DNA of 64,000 nt, taken from Cetobacterium sp050033475 (GTDB lineage Bacteria > Fusobacteriota > Fusobacteriia > Fusobacteriales > Fusobacteriaceae). Positions 7,749-15,206 of this stretch are shown here, piece after piece (positions within the stretch are counted from its first letter, which is position 1; each line of letters opens with the position of its first letter). The stretch is from contig NZ_CP188320.1 of NCBI RefSeq assembly GCF_050033475.1, forward strand, positions 124,001 to 188,000, read 5' to 3'. A program made the translations under genes and the position numbers. The notes beneath the pieces were generated by a model, which saw only the letters and a program-made list of their open reading frames with translations, was not told the DNA's origin and made no database searches.

Positions 7749-9131
7749 ATGTCTATAACTAGTAAACACATCAATATTTATAAATTTGTAAAAAGAAATG
7801 ATAAAAATAATTTGCAAGATATGGCGAAGGCCTTTGATTTAACAGAGGGAAACTTAATTGTTCATTTAAAAAAAATTTATGAAAATATTGATAGCACAGG
7901 GAAATATACAAAGTTAGAAGATATGATTGAAGAGATAAAAATAGAAAGAAAAGCTTTATATTTATTAAAGCAGAAGCAGAAATTTAGAAAAAGTGAGAGA
8001 GAAGAATATATAATATTTTCTCTTTTAACTAAGAAAATAATAAAATTATCAGATTTAGAAAAGGAATTATTTATATCTAGAAGAACTTTAAATTATGATT
8101 TAGATAAAGTGAAAGAAAAATTAAAAGAAAATAAATTAATAGTAGAAAGTTCTAATAAAGGTGTAACTGTAAAGGGATCTAAGGAAATATTTAAACATAT
8201 GATACATTTATATATATTTAAATATTTAATAGAAAAACCATCCTTACCAAAGGAAACAAGAAAACTTTTTTCAGATTACATTATTTTAGATAAAAGAATA
8301 AAATTAATAAAAAGAGAGATAAAACATTTAAATACAATTTTTTCTGAAAAATATAGTTACTATAGTTATTTATCCATGTATTCTTTATATATTCTATTGG
8401 AAAAATCTACTTGTAAGGGATTAAAATTAAAAGATATCAAATCCTTTGAAGATTTTAAAAATTTAGTAAAAATAAATTTATCAGAGGATAAACTAGAAAA
8501 ACTTTTTAATCAATTGAAAAAAGGGATTTTTAAAAATGTTCCCATAGAGGAAATAAAGTTTTTTTCTATGATATATAATGTTTCCTATGGATTATTAAAA
8601 AAATATAGTGAAGATATTAGGCAGAAAGCTTTTAAAATAAAAAAGATTTTAGAAAAAAATCACAATCTTAAAATAGTTAATTGCGAAGAATATATTAATA
8701 GAATAAGTGATTGGTTAATATATTGCAAGGCAAAGGAAAAATTTAATATAAAGGATTATTATTTTACAAATATAATTTATATTCCAATAAACAAAAAGAT
8801 GTTAAAGACCTTGGAAGAAATAAGAAAAATTTTCCATAAATTTACAATTTATGATTTATATATAACTTATTTTAAAGTTAAGGAACTTAGAGAAAAAAAT
8901 AATACAAATAAAAAAACTATATTTTTATATAAAAATATTATGAATTCCATAACGGATATTTTTATGGAAGAAATAAAAACTAAGTATAAAATAAATTGTG
9001 ATGAAAAGGTTTTTTTTAGTGATTTAAATGAATATTTAAAAAATAATCAGGTAGAAAAAATAATTACTATGGAAAATTTTAACATCGAAAGGATAACCAC
9101 AATAAAAATACCATTTCCAGAATTTAATTAA
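7749..9131 (+). CDS. Mga/BglG-like transcriptional regulator, pilus-linked
   Basis: 460 aa, Lys/Ile-rich. An N-terminal helix-turn-helix-like region (about 1-45, 'KNNLQDMAKAFDLTEGNLIVHLKKIYENI') is followed by a second HTH (about 95-140, 'KLSDLEKELFISRRTLNYDLDKVKEKLKENKLIVES') and 'NKGVTVKGSKEIFKH', the arrangement of Mga- and BglG-type DNA-binding proteins. The remaining 300 residues are helical; no catalytic motif is seen. It is divergent from the pilus operon and followed by a paralogue, so control of the pilus genes is the likely role. Start: ATG after GGGGGAGAAAT. Confidence 0.65.
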   Translation: MSITSKHINIYKFVKRNDKNNLQDMAKAFDLTEGNLIVHLKKIYENIDSTGKYTKLEDMIEEIKIERKALYLLKQKQKFRKSEREEYIIFSLLTKKIIKLSDLEKELFISRRTLNYDLDKVKEKLKENKLIVESSNKGVTVKGSKEIFKHMIHLYIFKYLIEKPSLPKETRKLFSDYIILDKRIKLIKREIKHLNTIFSEKYSYYSYLSMYSLYILLEKSTCKGLKLKDIKSFEDFKNLVKINLSEDKLEKLFNQLKKGIFKNVPIEEIKFFSMIYNVSYGLLKKYSEDIRQKAFKIKKILEKNHNLKIVNCEEYINRISDWLIYCKAKEKFNIKDYYFTNIIYIPINKKMLKTLEEIRKIFHKFTIYDLYITYFKVKELREKNNTNKKTIFLYKNIMNSITDIFMEEIKTKYKINCDEKVFFSDLNEYLKNNQVEKIITMENFNIERITTIKIPFPEFN

Positions 9132-9138
9132 TTTTATT

Positions 9139-9166
9139 AACTCCTGATATTCAGGAGTTATTTTTT
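9139..9166 (+). terminator. Rho-independent terminator after the first regulator
   Basis: AACTCCTGA-TAT-TCAGGAGTT, then ATTTTTT. It separates the two paralogous regulators, so some read-through or a second promoter is needed for the next gene. Confidence 0.8.
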
Positions 9167-9194
9167 ATTTTATTTGAAATGAAGGTGAAAAATT

Positions 9195-10565
9195 ATGGCC
9201 ATAACAAGTAGACATATTAATATATATAAATTTATTAAAAGAATTGAGAAACCTACCTTAAAAAATTTAAGTATTTGTTTTAATATAAAACCTGGAAATC
9301 TAATAAATTATTTAAGGGAGATTTATGAAATTTTAGAAGAAAAAAAAGTTTCTGGTGAAGAAATGTTAGAAACTATAAAAAGAGGTAAAAATATTCTTCA
9401 TCTTTTAAAAGAAAAACAATCTTTTCTAAAAAAAGAGAGAATGGAATATATAATATTTTATATTTTATCTAAAAAAAATATTGTGATTTCCGATTTAGAA
9501 AAGAAATTAAATATTTCAAGAAGAGCTTTAAATTATGATTTGGAAATTATAAAAAATATATTTCAAGAAAAAAATTTAATTTTAGAAAGTAATAATAAGG
9601 GAGTTTTTTTAAAGGGAGATAAATTCTTAATAAGAAAAGAATTGCATGTTTATATTTTTAAATATTTTATTGAAAAAAAATTCCTTCCAAAGGAAATTAA
9701 AAAATTATATTTGGAATATATAATGAAAATAAAGAATTATAAAATTCGAAAACAAATGAAAAAATTAAATAGAATTATTTCAGATATAGGAACTCATTAT
9801 AGCTATATATCTCTTTTAGCTTTTTATATTGTAGAAATTTTAGAAAATAATAATGGTATGAAAATTAAAAATATAAAAAATTCAAAAGAGTTTTTTTCTA
9901 AAATTAGTTTAAGTATTTCTGAAAATTCTAGGGAAAAAATATATTTAGAATTTAAAAATAGTTTTTTAAAGGAATTATCTGTGGATAGTTTAAAATTATT
10001 TTCAATTCTTTTAAAAGATGCATTTTGTTTTGATAGAAATTATTCTGTGGAAATTAAAAATAAAGTTAAAGTTTTATTGAAAATACTGGAGGAAGAGTAT
10101 CAAATTGTGGTGGAAAATAAAGAGGAATTTCATAAGAAAATTTGTCCTTGGGTAGCTTATTACGAAGCAAAGGAAGAATATGGAATTCTAGATTGTAATT
10201 TTATAAATATTTCTAATATTGAATTTACAGATAAAATGTTAGAGGTTTTTCAAAGAGTAAGAGATTTTTTTCCAAGTTTTACAATATATGATTTTATTAT
10301 CGTTTATTTTAAAACAAAGGAACTTCATGGAAAAAAGGAAGAAAAAAAAGAGATTATATTTATTTATAAAAATATACCGAAAGTTATTTTAGAAAGTCTA
10401 TTGGAACATATAGAATCTAGATATAGTATAAAGTGTAAAAGAGCTATTTATTTAGATGATATTAAAAAGGATATTAATGAAAATAAAATAGATTTATTAA
10501 TAACTATGGAAAATATTAAATTGGATAAAATCCAAACACTTAGATTGCCAATCCCACAATTTTAG
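9195..10565 (+). CDS. Mga/BglG-like transcriptional regulator, paralogue
   Basis: 456 aa, alignable along its whole length with the preceding gene: 'MAITSRHINIYKFIKRIEKPTL' against 'MSITSKHINIYKFVKRNDKNNL', 'SDLEKKLNISRRALNYDLEIIK' against 'SDLEKELFISRRTLNYDLDKVK', and matching ends ('TMENIKLDKIQTLRLPIPQF' against 'TMENFNIERITTIKIPFPEF'). It is therefore a tandem duplication that has diverged. The same two-HTH layout suggests DNA binding. The ribosome site is AAGGTGAAAAATT. Confidence 0.65.
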   Translation: MAITSRHINIYKFIKRIEKPTLKNLSICFNIKPGNLINYLREIYEILEEKKVSGEEMLETIKRGKNILHLLKEKQSFLKKERMEYIIFYILSKKNIVISDLEKKLNISRRALNYDLEIIKNIFQEKNLILESNNKGVFLKGDKFLIRKELHVYIFKYFIEKKFLPKEIKKLYLEYIMKIKNYKIRKQMKKLNRIISDIGTHYSYISLLAFYIVEILENNNGMKIKNIKNSKEFFSKISLSISENSREKIYLEFKNSFLKELSVDSLKLFSILLKDAFCFDRNYSVEIKNKVKVLLKILEEEYQIVVENKEEFHKKICPWVAYYEAKEEYGILDCNFINISNIEFTDKMLEVFQRVRDFFPSFTIYDFIIVYFKTKELHGKKEEKKEIIFIYKNIPKVILESLLEHIESRYSIKCKRAIYLDDIKKDINENKIDLLITMENIKLDKIQTLRLPIPQF

Positions 10566-10592
10566 TCTTCACTTTTGTGAAGACTTTTATTT
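10564..10592 (+). terminator. Rho-independent terminator after the second regulator
   Basis: AGTCTTCAC-TTTT-GTGAAGACT followed by T-rich sequence. The stem begins inside the stop codon region of the regulator and isolates it from the selenoprotein operon promoter just beyond. Confidence 0.8.
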
Positions 10593-10597
10593 TTTTA

Positions 10598-10632
10598 TTG
10601 ACAGTTTAATAATAATAAAATATCATTATAAT
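10598..10632 (+). promoter_or_regulatory. Promoter of the selenoprotein (SAO) operon
   Basis: TTGACA at 10598-10603, 17 nt, TATCAT at 10621-10626, with an overlapping TATAAT at 10627-10632. It is the only strong promoter seen upstream of the operon and leaves a leader of about 260 nt before saoT. Confidence 0.6.
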
Positions 10633-10661
10633 AGTAAAAATGAAAAAAGGGGGATAATTAA

Positions 10662-10724
10662 ATGTCTAAATGAGGAAACTGAAGAATAAGTACTCTTAGG
10701 TTAAGGGGAAAGTGGAGAAAATGA
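10662..10724 (+). CDS. Candidate leader mini-selenoprotein / leader peptide with UxxU motif
   Basis: ATG with a strong GGGGGA ribosome site 7 nt upstream opens a frame that reads M-S-K-UGA-G-N-UGA-R-I-S-T-L-R-L-R-G-K-W-R-K and ends at a third UGA (10722) or at UAG (10731). If the first two UGAs (10671, 10680) are Sec, the 20-residue peptide carries U-G-N-U, a selenium version of a metal-binding CxxC. A hairpin with a GGU loop (10693-10707) lies 16 and 25 nt after the two UGAs, in the range used by bacterial SECIS elements. If they are stops, the product is only MSK. It could be a functional peptide or a regulatory leader whose translation senses Sec supply. Family not recognised. Confidence 0.4.
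10693..10707 (+). promoter_or_regulatory. SECIS-like hairpin in the leader
   Basis: CTCTTA-GGT-TAAGGG: five or six base pairs (one G-U) with a GGU triloop. A GGU at the apex is the feature SelB reads in well-studied bacterial SECIS elements. It lies just after two UGA codons of the leader ORF. Confidence 0.4.
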
Positions 10725-10836
10725 AATAGATAGAATTTGCAAAAAACTTTTCAAAACACTTCGATACATTTTAAAATTCTATTCAAATCTAAACATTTTC
10801 TTAAATTAAAATCAGCTAAGTGAAGCTAAATATAGT

Positions 10837-10868
10837 CCTAATCCGCTCGGATAAGAGGGGTATTTTTT
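10837..10868 (+). terminator. Terminator-like hairpin in the operon leader (possible attenuator)
   Basis: CCTA-ATCC-GCTC-GGAT-AAG-AGG makes an imperfect stem and is followed by TATTTTTT. It lies between the leader ORF and saoT, so it could stop transcription before the operon unless disrupted. The rest of 10735-10836 is AT-rich with one weak AGCT/AGCT pairing and no known riboswitch that I recognise. Confidence 0.4.
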
Positions 10869-10898
10869 CGTATACAAAATTTTATTGGGGGATAAAAA

Positions 10899-11156
10899 TT
10901 GAATAAAATAATACTAGAATTTATAGATGCCTGTGCATGATGTGATATTTATAGAGGTTTAGTTGAAACCTTAGTAGAAAAACATAGGGATATTTTTCAG
11001 TTGAAAATTTATAAGGTTGGAAAGGATATGGGATATATTCCAAAATATGGAATGATTATAAAATCCACCTTAGTTATAGATGGAAAGATAAAGATTACAA
11101 ATCTGTCAGAGAAAAATATAAAAGAGCAGTTGGAAAAATTTATAGGTGAATATTAA
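10899..11156 (+). CDS. saoT: Thioredoxin-like selenoprotein SaoT (Sec14)
   Basis: 85 aa when UGA at 10938-10940 is read as Sec. It starts at TTG, 6 nt after GGGGGA. The sequence 'MNKIILEFIDACAUCDIYRGLVETL' puts Sec inside a CxxC (C12-A-U14-C15) at the start of the first helix, as in small MTH895-type thioredoxin folds, and 'YGMIIKSTLVIDGKIK' supplies the later beta-strands. Read as a stop, the UGA would leave 13 residues, and no other frame gives this fold. A hairpin at 10955-10971 fits SECIS spacing. Small thioredoxins of this type often accompany ArsP-type permeases, as here (TAATG overlap with the next gene). It probably reduces or relays the metal or thiolate substrate. The symbol is recalled from the SAO nomenclature. 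Confidence 0.8.
10955..10971 (+). promoter_or_regulatory. SECIS-like hairpin of saoT
   Basis: AGGTTT-AGTTG-AAACCT, six base pairs with G in the loop, about 21 nt after the UGA at 10938-10940. Confidence 0.55.
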
Positions 11157-12226
11157 TGGAAATATTTCAATTTATTTTTAAGATCTTAAAGGTATCCTTT
11201 TCCATTTTAAATAGTTCATCCATATGGTTAGTTTTCAGTTTTTTTATTGCGGGTATTATTAGGGAGTTTATAGATCCAAGAAAATTACAAAAATCCTTGG
11301 GAAATAAAAGTTTAAGTGCTCTATTAAAAAGTACAATTTCAGGAATGTTATTACCTATTTGTAGTTGTGGGGTAATTCCTCTAGGAATAGGAATGTATTT
11401 TTCAGGAGCTTATTTAGGACCTGTTCTTGCTTTTATGACCGCCACTCCGATAATAAATCCAGCAGCTTTGATTTTAGCCTATGGATTATTAGGTAAAGAT
11501 ATTGCAACAATTTATTTAATCTGTGGATTTTTATTACCTATGATTGTGGGTTATGGAGGAAATTATCTTGGAGGAAAGGAAATAAAACCTCCAGTGGAGG
11601 AAGTTTTTCAGGAGGATTTAGAGGAGGAGAAAACCACTTTAAAAGAAAAAATTACAATTGGATTGAAATGGTCCTTTTTAGATTTAGGTCTTATGGTGGG
11701 AAAATATGTAATTTTAGGTGTGGTCCTTGGTGGATTTATATTTACAGCTTTTCCAAAATCTTTTATTGAAAAATATTTGGGAAATCCTCAAATGATTTCA
11801 CTTTTTAGTATAAGTATTTTAGCGTCAATTTCCTATGTTTGTGCAGTGGGACATATTCCTTTTATAGCTGCACTTATAGCTGGAGGAGCTTCTCCTGGAA
11901 CAGCTTTAACTTTTCTAATAGGTGGAACAGGAACTAATCTTCCAGAACTTATTAGTATGTGGAAATTAATAGGAAAACGTTCAGCAATACTTTATGGAAC
12001 TATTATGGTTTTATTTTCCTTTGGGGCTGGATATTTTACAAATGAATATCTTGGAGGAAATTTTAAACCTGCAATATCCTTTGAAGAAATTACTGGAGCC
12101 ATCAGTAGTGCACAAAAATTTATTTTTGTAGCTCCAGAGGAAATTAAATATATATCGTCGATATTCATAGTATTTCTTGGACTAAAGGGTTGGTACAAGG
12201 AGTTAAGGAGGTTGATGATAAAATAA
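11156..12226 (+). CDS. saoE: ArsP-type (UPF0718/DUF318) organometal efflux permease, SaoE
   Basis: 356 aa polytopic membrane protein with eight or so hydrophobic segments. Near residue 66 it has 'LLPICSCGVIPLGIGMYFSGAYLGPVLAFMTATPIINPAAL', the C-S-C-G motif (C69, C71) of ArsP-type permeases, which export methylated or aromatic trivalent arsenicals and need thiols in that motif. The second half repeats the pattern ('YVCAVGHIPFIAALIAGGASPGTALTFLIGGTGTNLPELI'). The start overlaps the saoT stop (TAATG). In this operon it most likely exports an organometal or its cleavage product from the cytoplasm. It has no in-frame UGA. Confidence 0.8.
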   Translation: MEIFQFIFKILKVSFSILNSSSIWLVFSFFIAGIIREFIDPRKLQKSLGNKSLSALLKSTISGMLLPICSCGVIPLGIGMYFSGAYLGPVLAFMTATPIINPAALILAYGLLGKDIATIYLICGFLLPMIVGYGGNYLGGKEIKPPVEEVFQEDLEEEKTTLKEKITIGLKWSFLDLGLMVGKYVILGVVLGGFIFTAFPKSFIEKYLGNPQMISLFSISILASISYVCAVGHIPFIAALIAGGASPGTALTFLIGGTGTNLPELISMWKLIGKRSAILYGTIMVLFSFGAGYFTNEYLGGNFKPAISFEEITGAISSAQKFIFVAPEEIKYISSIFIVFLGLKGWYKELRRLMIK

Positions 12227-12675
12227 AAAAAATTTTAAAATTAATAATTCCATTAATTATATTTTTAGGTGGATTTTATGGATATAAAGCAAATGAAAAT
12301 CATAGCTCGAAGGAAGAGATAATCCACAATGAAATAACTGAAAATTATACAAAGGAATTTAAGGAAAAAATTCTTTTATTTAAAGAAAATGATTTAGATG
12401 GTGATGGGAATTTAGAAACAGTATTTATAGTACAAAAAAAAGATAAGTGTTTCTTTAGAATTGCCTATTTAGATAATGGGAAAATATTATATACTGAGGA
12501 ATTACCAGCACCAGTGGAAAGACAGGAAATTATTTTTAATGATTATGATCAGGATGGAATAACTGAAATCATAATCTCAGGATATAAAGAGGATAAAATT
12601 GGGTATGGAGTTTACAAGTTTCAAAATGGGGAAATAAAAAATATATTTGAGGAGAGTATGAGCCAATGTTGTTAG
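12190..12675 (+). CDS. saoC: Membrane-anchored protein with C-terminal Cys-Cys, SaoC
   Basis: Up to 161 aa: an N-terminal membrane anchor (KKILKLIIPLIIFLGGFYGYK), then a periplasmic domain with two D-x-D-x-D-G calcium-type loops ('NDLDGDGNLETVF', 'NDYDQDGITEIII', the FG-GAP/VCBS pattern) and the very last residues Ser-Gln-Cys-Cys. A Cys-Cys carboxyl end matches the family I recall as 'Cys-Cys-COOH (seleno)protein SaoC'; here both positions are Cys. The only conventional starts lie at TTG 12190, without a usable ribosome site, whereas AAGGAGG (12205-12211) points to ATA at 12223, giving a normal 'MKKILKL' anchor. It probably hands metal to the binding proteins in the periplasm. Confidence 0.65.
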   Translation: MVQGVKEVDDKIKKILKLIIPLIIFLGGFYGYKANENHSSKEEIIHNEITENYTKEFKEKILLFKENDLDGDGNLETVFIVQKKDKCFFRIAYLDNGKILYTEELPAPVERQEIIFNDYDQDGITEIIISGYKEDKIGYGVYKFQNGEIKNIFEESMSQCC

Positions 12676-13727
12676 GAAGAAGATTAAAGGGAATAATTTT
12701 AGGGGTAAGTTTAGTATCAGCTTTAGCTATGGGTAAGGATAAAATTAATTTAGGGTATTACAATTGTGATCATATGACAGCTGCTCCAGTGGCACAATAT
12801 ACTGGAATTTTTGATCAGTTGGGATTGGATGTAAATGTTTCTGGAAATGGAAATGTTCCTCAGGCCATGATAGCTGGAAGAATGGATGCTGGTTATGTGG
12901 GAATAAACAATGTTTTTAGATCAGTTCATAAGGGAGTTCCCTTGGTAATAGGAGCTAATAACCATAAGGGAGGGTCATATTATCTTGTTGTAAGAAATGA
13001 TATAAAGGATCCGAAGGATTTAATAGGGAAAAAATTAGCCATAGGGACTCACCCGGAAGATAATACAGGTTGGACACAGATGGCAGCAGCTTTAGGGATA
13101 CCAAGAGAAGGAAAAAATTATCAGACAATAGATATTGGAAGTGGAATAGATGCAGTAATGGCCTTAAAAAGAGGAATGATAGATGGGTTTACAGAGTGCG
13201 ATCCATGGGCTTCCTATGCTGAATTTATAGGTGCTGGAAAAATAATGGGAACAGAGAAAAAATTATTAAATGATAAATGGGGAATCTGTTGTGCCTTCAC
13301 ATTGAATAAAAAATTTGTGGAAGAGAAACCAGAATTGGCAGCTAAATTAATCCAAGCTCACGGAATGGCCATTGAATATATTTATTTACATCCTTTAAAA
13401 TCAGCAAAAATATTTGCTAAGGCATATAAAATTCCTGAGGAAGTTGCAATTATGACAATCTATAAGAAAACAGTTGGAGAAGGTAGAACTTTAACTTGGG
13501 ATTTAAATCCACAGGAAATACAAAATGAACTTGATTTCGTTCATGAGTATAAATTTGTTCCAGAGGATGTAACATATGAAAAAGTAACTAACGAAGAAAT
13601 TTATAAGAAAGCCAATTTAAAGGATTTCAATAAATTTATAAAGGAAAACATAGATCCTGTATTCCCTGAGGGAATGGCCTATGATCAGTGGTTACAAAAG
13701 GCTAAGGAAGTAGATGGGGAAAAGTAA
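12666..13727 (+). CDS. NitT/TauT-type ABC substrate-binding protein of the SAO operon
   Basis: 353 aa with a signal peptide (about 1-22, ending ALAMG). The fold is that of aliphatic sulfonate/nitrate-type binding proteins: 'GNVPQAMIAGRMDAGYVGINNVF', 'KDLIGKKLAIG', 'GIDAVMALKRGMIDGFTECDPWASY', 'KFVEEKPELAAKLIQAH'. Unusual for the family are free cysteines at the expected ligand site: C34 in 'YYNCDHMTAAP', one in 'TECDPW' and a pair in 'WGICCAF', fitting a soft-metal ligand. It overlaps saoC by 10 nt and saoB by 14 nt. A second binding protein follows, so the importer seems to use two. Confidence 0.75.
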   Translation: MLLGRRLKGIILGVSLVSALAMGKDKINLGYYNCDHMTAAPVAQYTGIFDQLGLDVNVSGNGNVPQAMIAGRMDAGYVGINNVFRSVHKGVPLVIGANNHKGGSYYLVVRNDIKDPKDLIGKKLAIGTHPEDNTGWTQMAAALGIPREGKNYQTIDIGSGIDAVMALKRGMIDGFTECDPWASYAEFIGAGKIMGTEKKLLNDKWGICCAFTLNKKFVEEKPELAAKLIQAHGMAIEYIYLHPLKSAKIFAKAYKIPEEVAIMTIYKKTVGEGRTLTWDLNPQEIQNELDFVHEYKFVPEDVTYEKVTNEEIYKKANLKDFNKFIKENIDPVFPEGMAYDQWLQKAKEVDGEK

Positions 13728-14436
13728 ATATATAATTTTAGGGTTAATATTTCTTTTGGGTATTTTTCTTTTGCCAACGGAAAAAAAATATGAAAATCAT
13801 AATTTTAAAATTGGCTTATCTGATGACTTGAGCAAAAATCTTTTGAAAAATATGAATTTAAAAAATATTACCATAGCAGAGGATTTTCAAGAGGCATCCA
13901 TGGGAGATTGCTGAAGTGTTTCAGCTCAATGGGCATTGAGCTCTGAACAAATTCAATTGGCAATTTTATGTCCAGTGGCGGCAAAAAATTTAATTGCCAA
14001 GGATGAGAATTTTATAATCTATGGGGAAATGATAAAAAATGGAACTGGAATTATTTATAGAAAAAATAATCCTATAAAAAAAGTTGCCTTTGCCAATGGA
14101 AGAATTGAACAGCTTCAAATGATAGAGAATATTTTAGGAAAAAATGTTTGGGTTAAAAGTGCGGGGGCCAATGGATTACCATATCTTTTAGAAAATAATA
14201 GTGTAGATGCCATTGTGACAGATTATGGAAGATATTTGAAAATGGGAAGTAATTATGAATATTTAATTTCAAAAAATAATTATGTAACCCATGTATTAGT
14301 TATAAATAAAAATTTATTGGGAAATAAAAAATTTAATAGTTTTATAAAAACTTATAATAGTTATATAAAAACTATAAAAAAAAGGGAGAAAAAGGAATGG
14401 ATGCCAATATATACTCCATTAGAACTAAAAGATTAA
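13714..14436 (+). CDS. saoB: Substrate-binding selenoprotein SaoB (GDCUS motif, Sec67)
   Basis: 240 aa when UGA at 13912-13914 is read as Sec; otherwise the gene would be split into a 66-residue piece and a remainder lacking a ribosome site. It has a single N-terminal hydrophobic anchor or signal (YIILGLIFLLGIFLLPT), then the start of a NitT/TauT-type domain ('FKIGLSDDLSKNLLKNMNL') and 'SMGDCUSVSAQWALSSEQIQLAILCPVAAKNL' with C66, U67 and C86 together. A perfect 8-bp hairpin (13923-13942) follows the UGA. The rest ('IEQLQMIENILGKNVWVKSAGANGLPYLLENNSVDAIVTDYG') is ordinary periplasmic-binding fold. It overlaps saoP by 40 nt. Likely a periplasmic soft-metal binder feeding SaoP/SaoA. Confidence 0.75.
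13923..13942 (+). promoter_or_regulatory. SECIS-like hairpin of saoB
   Basis: AGCTCAAT-GGGC-ATTGAGCT, eight perfect base pairs with a GGGC tetraloop, loop 16 nt after the UGA at 13912-13914. It lies within the coding sequence, as expected for bacterial SECIS. Confidence 0.65.
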
Positions 14437-15206
14437 GCTCCCTATCTCAGGAAGTATTTTATAAAAAATTTTTATATAAGGTAGCCTCAATTGGATTAAT
14501 ATTTTTTATTTGGTATTTGGGAGCTGTTTATTATGACAATTCCCTTTTACTTCCCAATCCAATAGAAGTTTTAAAGAAATTTTTTATAGCCATAAGGGAT
14601 AAGGAAGTTTTAATAAATTTAGCAATAACTCTGGGGAGAGTTTTAAAGGGATTTGCCTATGCTTTAATAATAGGAGTTCCAGTGGGATTTTTTATGGGAT
14701 ATGTAAAAATAGTAGAGGAACTTTTTGGAAATTTAATAGATTCCCTAAGACAGGTTCCAATAATGGCTTGGGTTCCCTTAACAATAGTTTGGTTTGGAAT
14801 AGGAGATGGTCCTACGGTATTTTTAATAGCCTTTGGAGGAGTTTTTCCAATTATATTAAATACTATCCATGGGGTTAAATCTGTTCCTAAAAATTATTAC
14901 AATGCAGCAAAGAGTATGGGAGCCAGTGAAGGGAATATGTTTTTCAATATAACTTTACCCTATGCAACGCCAGATATTTTAACAGGGTCAAGGTTAGCAG
15001 TAAGTACAGGATGGATGTCGGTTATCTGAGCGGAGTTCGTAGCAACGAGTGCCGGTCTTGGTCACTCCATGGTACAGGCTCAATCCTATATGGATACTGA
15101 GCAATTGATAGCTCTAATGTTTTTAGCCGCTCTAGTGGGAGTAGCAATAGATAGATCCTTAACTTATTTAAATAAAAGATTAACTAAGTGGAGGTATGTG
15201 AACTAA
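14397..15206 (+). CDS. saoP: ABC transporter permease selenoprotein SaoP (Sec211)
   Basis: 269 aa when UGA at 15027-15029 is Sec, the usual length for TauC/SsuC permeases; stopping there would lose the last two helices. It has about six hydrophobic segments and an EAA loop ('YYNAAKSMGASEGNMFFNITLPYATP', about 162-187). In TauC-like proteins the helix after this loop reads roughly 'W-x-x-L-V-A-A-E'; here it is 'GWMSVIUAEFVATSAGLGHSM', with Sec in place of an Ala beside the conserved Glu. The translated protein has no Cys, so the selenol is its only soft ligand. The UGA is followed by a SECIS-like hairpin with a bulged U and GGU loop. The stop overlaps saoA (TAATG). Confidence 0.8.
15047..15067 (+). 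promoter_or_regulatory. SECIS hairpin of saoP
   Basis: GAGTG-CC-(GGTCTT)-GG-T-CACTC: seven base pairs with one bulged U on the 3' side and a GGUCUU loop, 24 nt after the UGA. A bulged U and a GGUC loop are the hallmarks of the E. coli fdhF SECIS, making this the most convincing of the set. Confidence 0.75.

Noticed and set aside
10662..10724. Resemblance of L-R-L-R-G-K-W in the leader ORF to SymE-type toxins
   Set aside because: Only seven residues match and the rest of the SymE fold is absent; treated as chance.
10735..10890. A known metabolite riboswitch in the SAO leader
   Set aside because: No cobalamin, SAM, TPP, purine, c-di-GMP or similar core motif is visible; only the terminator-like hairpin is supported.
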